Below, piece after piece: positions 1 to 6,211 of a DNA stretch of 7,806 nucleotides. A program made the translations under genes and the position numbers. The notes beneath the pieces are model-generated. The model made no database searches, was not told the origin of the DNA, and saw only the letters and a list, made by a program, of their open reading frames with translations. This DNA is from Pseudomonadota bacterium (lineage in GTDB: Bacteria > Pseudomonadota > Alphaproteobacteria > Acetobacterales > Acetobacteraceae): assembly GCA_021798375.1 (NCBI GenBank), contig JAJZHU010000107.1, positions 1 through 7,806 of the forward strand, given 5' to 3'. The stretch's first letter is position 1, and each line of letters opens with the position of its first letter.

Positions 1-313
1 GCATATTGATCGTGCCGTTGTGCATCTGCAGCGCCGATAATGCGTGCGCCATCGAGACAAAGCGGCGTGCGGCGCCTCCGAACGGCGTGATTATCACGGT
101 TTGATGGGCGCGCCACAACGAGGCCAAGCCATGGTGCCCCCTGTGCGGCACCAAGCGGATGAATTCTTCGTATTCGCGCGGGCCATCGATGTGATCCAGT
201 TCGATAACCATCGACAGGCCGTTATCCTCGGACCAGTTGCGCAGCATGATCAGTTCACTTACTTCGAACGAGAAACCTTCGGGCAGGATTGGGCGTGAAT
301 ATGCGGGGAACAT
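1..313 (-). CDS. hypothetical protein, N-terminal part (runs off left edge)
   Basis: An open frame on the minus strand starts at ATG 313-311 and stays open for 104 codons to the window edge, so the C-terminus and stop are missing. It begins MFPAYSRPILPEGFSFEVSE and continues with ordinary soluble-protein composition. Acidic and hydrophobic residues alternate, for example the stretch around VIELDHIDGPREYEEFIRLV at about residues 36-55. No signal peptide or membrane segment is visible. A good Shine-Dalgarno, GGAAGG at 327-322, sits 8 bases before the ATG and fixes the start. Codon choice is balanced and typical of the neighbouring real genes, whereas the plus-strand frame over the same bases gives low-complexity, unconvincing protein. 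I do not recognise the family and assign no function. It is transcribed away from the small membrane protein gene at 525-815. Confidence 0.62.
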   Translation of the reverse strand, partial: MFPAYSRPILPEGFSFEVSELIMLRNWSEDNGLSMVIELDHIDGPREYEEFIRLVPHRGHHGLASLWRAHQTVIITPFGGAARRFVSMAHALSALQMHNGTINM

Positions 314-439
314 GGCAACAGCCTTCCGTTGGGTTCCCAACCGAGCAGCATCGATGGCCGCTATTTTGGCTGGGTGTCGGCAGAGCCGAAACATTTTGTC
401 CCGGGGTCCTCAGTTTCCCAGTGAAATATTAAAAAAATG

Positions 440-467
440 TTGCGTTTGGGACCTGCAGGAGTATTTT
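440..467 (+). promoter_or_regulatory. possible sigma-70-type promoter for the small membrane protein gene
   Basis: TTGCGT (440-445) and TATTTT (462-467) are separated by 16 bases. They follow an AT-rich run (about 424-439, including seven consecutive A) that could act as an upstream element. The predicted start would lie about 50 bases before the ATG at 525. The match is only moderate and rests on consensus alone. The rest of the 314-524 gap holds one short inverted repeat, TCGGC-AGA-GCCGA at 377-389, and no further gene that I can see. Confidence 0.25.
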
Positions 468-524
468 TGCCGCATCGGGTGGTCGGCCGGGTACAGCCAC
501 GGTGGAAACTCCACGAGAGCGATC

Positions 525-815
525 ATGGACCAATTGAGCGATATCGGCGATTGGATTTTTGGGGCAATTTCAACCTTGTTGCTGAAAGCACAGCAGTTCG
601 AGACATGGTTGCGTGGTCTTATGGCGGGTCAGGGTATCCCGGAGCATGGCCAAACACTCGTATTTATTGCGGCCGATGTGATGGTTTTCGTTTTCTGCCT
701 GCGATATTTCCACACGTGGCTGCGTTGGATCATGGTGCTGATCACCATTTTGAATTTTATATATTTGACCAATTTTTGGGTGTATATTTCCACGCTCAAT
801 ATGCGCGTGCGTTGA
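525..815 (+). CDS. small integral membrane protein, function unknown (96 aa)
   Basis: The frame from ATG 525 to TGA 815 gives 96 residues. An amphipathic N-terminal part (about residues 1-43, MDQLSDIGDWIFGAISTLLL...) is followed by two strongly hydrophobic, aromatic-rich stretches: about 45-62 (TLVFIAADVMVFVFCL) and 66-89 (WLRWIMVLITILNFIYLTNF). The stretches are joined by YFHTWLR, and the tail is short and basic (NMRVR). Two membrane helices with a cytosolic basic tail is the simplest reading. The frame stays open upstream to 237, but that part is not protein-like. ATG 525 has only a weak Shine-Dalgarno (GAGAG a few bases before). By hand count the gene is about 46% GC, against roughly 60% or more in the flanking genes. 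That fits the T-rich codons of a membrane protein but could also mark acquired DNA. It ends 16 bases before the convergent gtrA-like gene. I do not recognise a family. A minus-strand frame at 570-821 is also open but much less protein-like. Confidence 0.5.
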   Translation: MDQLSDIGDWIFGAISTLLLKAQQFETWLRGLMAGQGIPEHGQTLVFIAADVMVFVFCLRYFHTWLRWIMVLITILNFIYLTNFWVYISTLNMRVR

Positions 816-831
816 ATACAAGGCGGCGGAT

Positions 832-1287
832 TTACCCCACCTTTTGGTCTTTCACGCGGTGGGCCTGGAATACCACGCGGTGTGACAGCGTGAAATTGGC
901 CCCCATGCCCATCAGCGTGCCGGCGAAAATGCCCAGCACGGGGTGAAGGCTTACCACCGGCAGGGTCGCGACCAACGTAAAAAAGGTGCCGCGATTCAGC
1001 ACGAAGCCAGCCGAATTGGCGGCAAGGAACAACAGCCATTGTTTGAAGGCGGACCCTTTTCCGTGGCCCTTGAAGGTCCACAGCCGGTTCAGCAACCAAT
1101 TGCCGCTGGCGGCGACAAGGAACGATATAACTCCCGCCGCATAAATGCCGATCACGCGGCGCAAGGCATAGACCACCGTGGTATCGACCCCGAATCCTAT
1201 CACGCCCACCACACCGAAGCGCAGAAATTGCGGCATAAGATCTTTAAGACGTCCCGGAAGCCGTTTACGCAAGATCAGCTTGATCAC
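832..1287 (-). CDS. GtrA-family four-helix membrane protein
   Basis: A 151-residue membrane protein of the GtrA type (PF04138). Family members are small four-helix proteins linked to export or modification of cell-surface polysaccharide, often as undecaprenyl-phosphate-sugar flippases; the substrate here is unknown. Visible hallmarks are FLRFGVVGVIGFGVD (about 21-35, helix 1 with the family's conserved Asp), ISFLVAASGNWLLNRLWTF (54-72, the N-x-x-x-N-R-x-W-T-F signature at the end of helix 2), a third helix around 84-108, and GTLMGMGANFTLSHRVVF (123-140, the matching signature after helix 4). I chose GTG 1287 as start because GGAGG at 1297-1293 lies 5 bases before it; an in-frame ATG at 1299 would add four residues but has no Shine-Dalgarno. 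It follows secF in the same direction after 115 bases, so it may be co-transcribed. No glycosyltransferase partner is in the window. Family call is firm, role is not. Confidence 0.85.
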   Translation of the reverse strand: MIKLILRKRLPGRLKDLMPQFLRFGVVGVIGFGVDTTVVYALRRVIGIYAAGVISFLVAASGNWLLNRLWTFKGHGKGSAFKQWLLFLAANSAGFVLNRGTFFTLVATLPVVSLHPVLGIFAGTLMGMGANFTLSHRVVFQAHRVKDQKVG

Positions 1288-1292
1288 ATGCC

Positions 1293-1297
1293 CCTCC
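1293..1297 (-). promoter_or_regulatory. ribosome binding site deciding the GTG start of the gtrA-like gene
   Basis: The minus strand reads ATGGAGGGGCATGTG. GGAGG (1297-1293) is 5 bases from GTG at 1287-1285. The ATG at 1299 overlaps the Shine-Dalgarno itself, which argues that translation starts at the GTG. Confidence 0.55.
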
Positions 1298-1303
1298 ATG
1301 CCG

Positions 1304-1318
1304 GCAGCATCGTGCTGC
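1304..1318. repeat. perfect short inverted repeat upstream of the gtrA-like gene
   Basis: GCAGCA-TCG-TGCTGC: a perfect 6-bp stem with a 3-base loop, 17 bases before the GTG start and just upstream of its Shine-Dalgarno, in the 115-base gap after secF (1288-1402). No T-run follows on either strand, so it is not a normal intrinsic terminator. It could be a leader hairpin or simply chance. I see no other feature in this gap. Confidence 0.35.
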
Positions 1319-1402
1319 GCATCGGGATGGTTTATCAGAAAACCTTGTGCGCCGCCGTGGATTGTTGAAGAAAGCGGGTGTAAGCGCCGCCGTTCTCCGC
1401 GA

Positions 1403-2350
1403 TTATGTTTTCTTGACTGGTTTTGCGGGCAGAATATCCCGCCGCAGCCGGTGTTCGCCCAGCAACAACAAGATGGGTGCGGCGATAAAGATCGAAGACG
1501 TGGTGCCGACCACGATGCCGAACAACATGGTCCAGGCAAAGGCGGCCAGGCTCGCGCCGCCAAACAGGGCCAACGGCAGGGCGGCCAGAAATACGGTCGA
1601 ACTGGTGGCGATGGTGCGCGAAAGCGTTTCGTTGATCGACAGATCGATCAATTCGCGCAACGGCATGGTTTTGTATTTGCGCAGATTTTCGCGCATCCGG
1701 TCGTAAACCACCACCTTGTCGTTGGTGGAATAGCCGATGATGGTAAGGATGGCGGCGACCATCACCAGATCGAATTCCATGCGCGTGATCACCAGAAAGC
1801 CGATGGTTTTGGTAACGTCGAGGATCAGCGTGATCACCGCGCCCACCGCGAATTCCCATTCAAAGCGGAACCAGATGTAAACCAGGATCATGGCCAGACT
1901 GATGCCCAGCGCGAGCAGGCCGTTTCTGAATAATTCCTTGGAAACCGAGGCGCCCACCGCATCGGCCCGCATGACTTTGGTGCCGGGAGAACTCGCCTCG
2001 ATGGCGGCGCGAGCGGTATCGATGGTGGTTTGGGTGGCGGCCTCGGTCTTCTGGATCTCCAATTTCACCAATACTTCGGTGTCGGCGCCGAAACGCTGCA
2101 CCTCGGCGTTGGCAACGCCCTTATCGGCCAGCGCCTTGCGGATCTGGTTGAAATTGGCGGGGGCCGGGGTGCGCACTTCCAGCACGATGCCGCCTTTGAA
2201 ATCCAGGCCCAAATTCAGGCCGGGATAAAAGAACAGCGCCACGGAAAGCGTGGACAGGATGGCGGAAAAGGCCAGGCCGAGGAAACGGCCATTCATGAAT
2301 TTGAATTTGGTGCCGTCGGGAACCAGGCGGAACGAGGGGCGCATGAACAT
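1403..2350 (-). CDS. secF: protein translocase subunit SecF
   Basis: A 315-residue inner-membrane protein that pairs with SecD and uses the proton-motive force to help SecYEG complete protein export. The order is helix 1 (about 24-43), then LGLDFKGG (47-54) opening the first periplasmic domain, which runs to about 135, then five helices over about 142-298. Family signatures are clear: IGYSTNDKVVVYDRMREN (205-222), whose D211 matches the conserved helix-4 Asp, and SINETLSRTIATSSTVFLA (238-256), followed by LFGG. The ATG at 2350 lies 6 bases after the secD stop and has no strong Shine-Dalgarno, which fits translational coupling to secD; a second ATG at 2344 is possible. One oddity: the stretch usually written H-D in E. 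coli-type SecF reads LILDVTKTIGF here (175-185), with Leu in place of His and a Lys inside the segment. This may be normal in alphaproteobacteria. Identity is secure. Confidence 0.97.
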   Translation of the reverse strand: MFMRPSFRLVPDGTKFKFMNGRFLGLAFSAILSTLSVALFFYPGLNLGLDFKGGIVLEVRTPAPANFNQIRKALADKGVANAEVQRFGADTEVLVKLEIQKTEAATQTTIDTARAAIEASSPGTKVMRADAVGASVSKELFRNGLLALGISLAMILVYIWFRFEWEFAVGAVITLILDVTKTIGFLVITRMEFDLVMVAAILTIIGYSTNDKVVVYDRMRENLRKYKTMPLRELIDLSINETLSRTIATSSTVFLAALPLALFGGASLAAFAWTMLFGIVVGTTSSIFIAAPILLLLGEHRLRRDILPAKPVKKT

Positions 2351-2356
2351 GGTTGG

Positions 2357-3934
2357 TTACACCGGAAGGACGGAAGGACGTTTGGCGGCATACCACCGCA
2401 CCATCAGCAATCTTGCGACCAGGATGGCGGTGAACAGCGTGGTGACGATACCCACCGTGATGGTCACGGCAAATCCCCTCACCGGCCCGGTGCCGAACAC
2501 GAACAGCATCACATGGGCCAGCAGCGCCGTGACGTTGCTGTCGATGATGGTCGAATAGGCGCGTTCAAACCCGGCCTGCATGGCCTGGATCGGCTTGCGC
2601 CCGGCCATTACCTCCTCGCGGATACGTTCGTTGATCAGGATGTTGGCATCCACCGCCATCCCCAGCGTGAGCAAAATGCCCGCCATGCCGGGAAGGGTGA
2701 GGGTGGCTTGCAGCAGCGACAATATCCCCATCATCATGAGCAGATTGGCGACCAGGGCGATGTTGGCATACCAGCCGAACAAGCCATAAAACGCCGCCAT
2801 GAAGAAGATCACCAGCAGAAAGCCGACGCCCAGCGCCAATGCGCCCGATCGGATCGAATCAGCCCCCAATTCCGGCCCCACGGTGCGTTCTTCCACCACT
2901 GTCAGCGGTGCCGGCAAAGCACCCGCCCGCAGCAGCAATGCCAGATCGGTGGCGGATTTGGCGGTGGCGAAACCACCTGAAATCTGGCCGCGGCCGCCGG
3001 TGATGGCCTCGCGGATCACCGGGGCTTCGATGATTTGATTGTCGAGCACCACCGCAAAGCGTTTGCCGACATTGGCCGAAGATACGTCGGCGAATTTGCG
3101 GGAGCCAGTGCTGTCGAAGGTGAAATTAACCACCCATTCGCCGGTTTGTGGATCTTGCGAGGCTTCGGCGTCGGTGAGGTTGCCGCCATCGACATCGATG
3201 TGTTTATAGACCGCGAGTTTCTGGGCCGGATTGCCTTGCATCGGCAAGATGTCGGCGTCGGGCGGTGGGGCGGCGTTGGGATCGGCATCGTTATCGACCA
3301 TGCGGAAGGTCATTTTGGCGGTGCGGCCCAGCAATTCCTTGATCGCGTTGGGGTCGTCCACGCCGGGCAATTGCACCACGATGCGGTCGTCGCCCTGCCG
3401 CGCGATTTGCGGGTCCACCACGCCGGTGGCATCGATTCGGCGGCGCACGATGTCTTGGCTTTGTTCGATGATGGCGGCCTGGCGCTGTTTGATTCCGGCG
3501 TCGGTCAGCGTCAGCGAGATTTCGTTGTTGTCGCCCGTGTCCACGCTGAATTCGGGGTTGAGTTTGTTGACCAGCAGACCCATCGCCACTTTTTGCGCGG
3601 CGGCGAGTTGATCGGCATCGCGCACATGGAAATGCAGTTGATTATGGACCCGGTCGATGCCGAGTCCCGAAAAAGCGATCCCGGCCTTGCGCAGTTCGGT
3701 GCGGGTTTCATCCCCGATCGCTTGCAGGCGCTCTTTGGTGACCGATCCCATATCGACCTGCATCAGCAGGTAAGACCCGCCCCGCAGATCGAGCCCGAGT
3801 CTGATCTGCCGCCACGGCAGCCACGATGCGGGCGCCCAGGTGGGGGCTTTGACGAAATTCGGCACACAAAGAAGCACGCCGAGGAGACATGCGCCGATCA
3901 CCAGCGCGGTCTTCAGGCGGCTGAAATACATCAT
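2357..3934 (-). CDS. secD: protein translocase subunit SecD
   Basis: A 525-residue partner of SecF in the SecDF membrane complex, with a large periplasmic domain that draws preproteins out of the SecY channel. Visible in order: helix 1 (about 8-27); LGLDLRGG (47-54), the diagnostic start of the periplasmic region; the P1 domain, including SQDIVRRRIDATGV (159-172) and IVVQLPGVDD (185-194); RTVGPELGADSI (350-361) just before helix 2; then five C-terminal helices holding GMAVDANILINERIREE (425-441, with the conserved D429) and TIIDSNVTALL (462-472). I chose ATG 3934 because MMYFSRLKTALVIG is the usual alphaproteobacterial N-terminus. The frame extends to ATG 3997, but those 21 residues are not conserved-looking and overlap a possible promoter. 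ATG 3931 is equally possible. No strong Shine-Dalgarno is seen. yajC, the common upstream partner, is absent; the next gene upstream points the other way. Confidence 0.97.
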   Translation of the reverse strand: MMYFSRLKTALVIGACLLGVLLCVPNFVKAPTWAPASWLPWRQIRLGLDLRGGSYLLMQVDMGSVTKERLQAIGDETRTELRKAGIAFSGLGIDRVHNQLHFHVRDADQLAAAQKVAMGLLVNKLNPEFSVDTGDNNEISLTLTDAGIKQRQAAIIEQSQDIVRRRIDATGVVDPQIARQGDDRIVVQLPGVDDPNAIKELLGRTAKMTFRMVDNDADPNAAPPPDADILPMQGNPAQKLAVYKHIDVDGGNLTDAEASQDPQTGEWVVNFTFDSTGSRKFADVSSANVGKRFAVVLDNQIIEAPVIREAITGGRGQISGGFATAKSATDLALLLRAGALPAPLTVVEERTVGPELGADSIRSGALALGVGFLLVIFFMAAFYGLFGWYANIALVANLLMMMGILSLLQATLTLPGMAGILLTLGMAVDANILINERIREEVMAGRKPIQAMQAGFERAYSTIIDSNVTALLAHVMLFVFGTGPVRGFAVTITVGIVTTLFTAILVARLLMVRWYAAKRPSVLPV

Positions 3935-3968
3935 GGCAGGGAACCAGTCGTTTGCGGTGTTTGGACGT

Positions 3969-4038
3969 GGCAAGGGGATTAGGGGAGATAACATCATAAG
4001 GCAAGGGCAGCTTTGTTTTTACCCGCTTTCCCTTTGCC
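3969..4038. repeat. GGCAAGGG elements: two direct copies and one inverted copy in the divergent gap
   Basis: GGCAAGGG occurs at 3969-3976 and 4000-4007, exactly 31 bases apart start to start. A near-perfect inverted copy, CCCTTTGCC, lies at 4030-4038. The second and third copies can also form a stem, AAGGCAAGGG (3998-4007) with CCCTTTGCCTT (4030-4040), with one bulged base and a 22-base loop. The first two copies flank the possible secD -10 box. Operator sites or a leader RNA structure are the two natural readings, and neither is proven. Confidence 0.4.
3993..3998 (-). promoter_or_regulatory. possible -10 box for secD
   Basis: The minus strand reads TATGAT at 3998-3993, about 60 bases before the secD start, close to the TATAAT consensus. 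The hexamer at the proper -35 distance (TAAAAA at about 4021-4016) is a poor match, so this is tentative. secD must have a promoter in this gap because the neighbouring gene is divergent. Confidence 0.25.
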
Positions 4039-4066
4039 TTTTGTCCTGCTACCCCCAGCCTGTCAT

Positions 4067-4072
4067 GGAGGG
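4067..4072 (+). promoter_or_regulatory. ribosome binding site of the Gfo/Idh/MocA oxidoreductase
   Basis: GGAGGG lies 6 bases before ATG 4079 and fixes the start there. The frame itself is open from an earlier ATG at 4013, but the intervening 22 codons lie in the regulatory gap and give no conserved-looking sequence. Confidence 0.75.
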
Positions 4073-4078
4073 ATCACA

Positions 4079-5089
4079 ATGCCGCAGGCGAATGTCGGGA
4101 CCAAATCGCGCCCCCAATTGCGTATCGGCGTGATTGGGGCTGGTTATTTTGGCCGGTTTCACGCCCAGAAAGTGGCGGCCAATCCGCGCGCCGTCTTGTC
4201 GGGTGTGTATGATGCCGATCCGGCGCGCGCGGCCCTGGTGGCCGGCGAGGTGGGTGGCAAGCCCGCCGGCAGCGTCGAAAATCTGATCGCCGATTCGGAC
4301 GCCGTGGTGATTGCCGCCCCCGCCGAGGCGCATTTCGAGATCGCGCGCATGGCTTTGGAAGCCGGGCGGCATGTGTTGGTGGAAAAGCCGATTGCCGCCA
4401 CCTTGGAACAGGCCGACGCCCTGATCGAGATCGCGACTCGCATGGGCAAGGTGCTGCAAGTGGGGCACTTGTTGCGCTATTCGGCTGAACACAAGGCCAT
4501 TTCGGAACGCATTACCCGCCCGTTGTTCATCGAAGCCACCAGAATCGCGCCCTATAAGGCGCGCGGCACCGATGTTTCGGTGATTTTGGATCTGATGATT
4601 CACGATCTCGATCTGGTGCTGTCGCTGGTCGATTCGGACATCGACTATGTCGATGCGATGGGGGCGGCGGTGTCGTCGAACCTGGAAGACATCGCCAACG
4701 CCCGTGTGCGCTTTAAGAATGGCTGTGTTGCGACCATTACCGCCAGCCGTATTTCGCTGAAAACCGAGCGCAAGATGCGGATATTTTCCGAAGAAGGCTA
4801 TTTGTCGGCCGATTTCGGCGCGCGTTCGCTGGTGATGATCGGGCGTAAACGCGGCCTGCCGTTGCCTGGCACGGATGGATTCCGGCGCGAGCAGATTTCC
4901 TGGACCGACCATGATGCGATGCAGGCCGAACACGTGGCCTTCGCCGCGTCGATTTTGGATGGCGCGCCGGTTTTGGTGGATGCCAGGGCGGGAAGACGGG
5001 CGCTGGCCGCGGCTTTGGCGGTGACCGAGGCAATGCGGAATTCGCGCCGGGTGGCCGAGCTTTCAGGGCTTATCCAACAGCGCCAATAA
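4079..5089 (+). CDS. Gfo/Idh/MocA-family NAD(P)-dependent oxidoreductase (GnnA-like candidate)
   Basis: A 336-residue cytosolic dehydrogenase. The N-terminal Rossmann domain starts at RIGVIGAGYFGRFHA (15-29, with the GxGxxG loop at 20-25) and includes DAVVIAAPAEAH (74-85). VEKPIA (101-106) supplies the conserved E-K-P lysine (K103). The C-terminal alpha/beta substrate domain has DLMIHDLDLVLSL (171-183), where H175 and D176 hold the usual catalytic or substrate position. Length is typical of the family. The family oxidises or reduces sugars, nucleotide sugars and polyols, and the sequence does not fix the substrate. It sits tail-to-tail with lpxB and overlaps it by 27 bases. Since gnnA, a member of this family that oxidises UDP-GlcNAc at C3 for 2,3-diamino lipid A, is known between lpxA and lpxB in Acidithiobacillus, GnnA is the leading guess. 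No GnnB-type aminotransferase is in the window. Fold is certain, substrate is inference. Confidence 0.9.
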   Translation: MPQANVGTKSRPQLRIGVIGAGYFGRFHAQKVAANPRAVLSGVYDADPARAALVAGEVGGKPAGSVENLIADSDAVVIAAPAEAHFEIARMALEAGRHVLVEKPIAATLEQADALIEIATRMGKVLQVGHLLRYSAEHKAISERITRPLFIEATRIAPYKARGTDVSVILDLMIHDLDLVLSLVDSDIDYVDAMGAAVSSNLEDIANARVRFKNGCVATITASRISLKTERKMRIFSEEGYLSADFGARSLVMIGRKRGLPLPGTDGFRREQISWTDHDAMQAEHVAFAASILDGAPVLVDARAGRRALAAALAVTEAMRNSRRVAELSGLIQQRQ

Positions 5090-6211
5090 CGCGTCGGCCG
5101 CGGCGTCCGCCGGGTTTTGCGCGGCGGGCGGGTTGAGCGAGGCGACGACTTCGGCGAAACCGGCGCGTTGGGCGGCGGCGGCATCGGCATCTTGCAGCAG
5201 ATGCCGGGTGGTGGCGGCCAGCATCGGCGGGGTGCATTTTTCCAGTAGCAATTCCGGCACCAATTCACGCCCGGCCAGTAGGTTGACCATCGCCACATAG
5301 GGCACCCGGATCAGTCGCCGGGCGAAAAACGCCGTGACGGGATTGACGCGGTAGGTCACCGCCATCGGCACGCCGGCCAGGGCGAGTTCGAGCGTCGATG
5401 TGCCGGATTTGGTCAAGGCTGCTCCCGCCGCGGCGTAGGCGTCGTGTTTGTCGTCGAGTTCCGTCACCAATATTGGCCTGACCCGCCAGCTTTGCGCGGC
5501 CTCCAGCACCGCATCCGCCACCACCGCCGAGACGGGCAGCACGGCCACCAGATTTGGGATATGCGGCAGCAGCAGGTTCAATGTTTCGCCAAACACCGGC
5601 AGCAGGCGCGGCACTTCCGATTTGCGGCTGCCGGGCATCAGGATCAGAATCGGTGCATCGGCGGCGATGTGGTGGCGGGCGCGAAACCTTGCGCCATCGC
5701 CGTGATCGGCCCCCGACATCAACACCGGATGCCCGACGAATTGGGCCGCGAGCCCGTGACGGGCGAAAAATGCGGGCTCGAACGGAAACAGGCAAAGCAA
5801 CAGATCCCACAGGCCGGGGAATTTCCGCACCCGCTTTTCGCGCCAGGCCCAGGCTTGCGGCGCTACATAATGGGCGCGTTTCAATCCCAGCGGCGCCACC
5901 TGGCGCAACACGCGCAGACAAAAGCCGGGGCTGTCGATGGTGACCAACAGAGCGGGATGTTTTTCGGTGATGTCGGCCACGGTTTGTTGCACCCTGGCGG
6001 ACAAGGCGCGCAGGCGCGGCAATATCTCGATCAGCCCCATGACGGCGAGATCGCGCATCGGAAACAGCGAGTTAAAGCCGTTTGACGCCATGCGCGCACC
6101 GCCGATGCCGGCAAATTGCAAATCGGGCCGTTGCCGCCGCAATGCTTCGATCAGGCGGGCGCCCAACACGTCGCCGCTGGCCTCGCCGGCGATGAGATAG
6201 ATCAGGGTCAT
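5063..6211 (-). CDS. lpxB: lipid-A-disaccharide synthase LpxB
   Basis: A 382-residue GT19 glycosyltransferase at the inner face of the inner membrane. It joins UDP-2,3-diacylglucosamine and lipid X into the beta-1,6 disaccharide of lipid A, releasing UDP. Signatures in order are GEASGD (9-14), MGLIEILPRL (58-67), TIDSPGF (91-97), HYVAPQAWAWREKRVRK (114-130), LFPFEPAFF (141-149), FVGHPV (158-163), MPGSRKSEV (192-200), KSGTSTLELALAGVPMAVTYR (268-288, nucleotide-sugar side) and PYVAMVNLLAGRELVPELL (304-322). The length equals the E. coli enzyme's. The start ATG 6211 overlaps the upstream GTPase stop as ATGA, so translation is probably coupled, with GGAAG about 17 bases upstream as a weak extra signal. 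A much longer open frame reaching 6979 runs through the GTPase gene in another frame and is not real. Neither lpxA nor lpxD is in the window. Identity is secure. Confidence 0.98.
   Translation of the reverse strand: MTLIYLIAGEASGDVLGARLIEALRRQRPDLQFAGIGGARMASNGFNSLFPMRDLAVMGLIEILPRLRALSARVQQTVADITEKHPALLVTIDSPGFCLRVLRQVAPLGLKRAHYVAPQAWAWREKRVRKFPGLWDLLLCLFPFEPAFFARHGLAAQFVGHPVLMSGADHGDGARFRARHHIAADAPILILMPGSRKSEVPRLLPVFGETLNLLLPHIPNLVAVLPVSAVVADAVLEAAQSWRVRPILVTELDDKHDAYAAAGAALTKSGTSTLELALAGVPMAVTYRVNPVTAFFARRLIRVPYVAMVNLLAGRELVPELLLEKCTPPMLAATTRHLLQDADAAAAQRAGFAEVVASLNPPAAQNPADAAADALLALLDKP
5098..5118 (+). terminator. possible intrinsic terminator of the oxidoreductase gene, inside the lpxB 3' end
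   Basis: Nine bases after the plus-strand stop codon, CCGCGGCG (5098-5105) can pair with CGCCGGG (5108-5114), with one bulged G and the innermost pairs opened to give a loop. TTTT follows at 5115-5118. The T-run is short and the sequence also codes for the C-terminal residues of LpxB on the other strand, so it is only a candidate. Confidence 0.3.

Noticed and set aside
791..809. Inverted repeat CACGC...GCGTG near the end of the small membrane protein gene, considered as a shared terminator with gtrA
   Set aside because: Only a 5-bp stem with a 9-base loop, and no T-run on either strand.
836..863. CCCACC...GGTGGG pair in the gtrA-like 3' end, considered as a terminator
   Set aside because: A 16-base loop and no downstream T-run; it lies inside coding sequence.
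437..1099. Overlapping open frames on both strands around the small membrane protein and the gtrA-like gene (437-946 plus, 570-821 minus, 629-1099 minus)
   Set aside because: None gives a coherent hydrophobic or domain pattern, and all conflict with better-supported frames at 525-815 and 832-1287.
2030..2980. A 316-codon plus-strand open frame antisense to secF and secD
   Set aside because: It is a shadow of GC-rich minus-strand genes: composition is dominated by His, Gln, Gly and Arg, and the opposite strand carries unmistakable SecD/SecF.
3035..3982. A 315-codon plus-strand open frame antisense to secD
   Set aside because: Same reason; no recognisable domain, and secD signatures are on the opposite strand over the same bases.
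4049..4933. A 294-codon minus-strand open frame antisense to the oxidoreductase
   Set aside because: Low-quality, His/Gly/Arg-rich translation, while the plus strand carries a complete Rossmann oxidoreductase with a good ribosome site.
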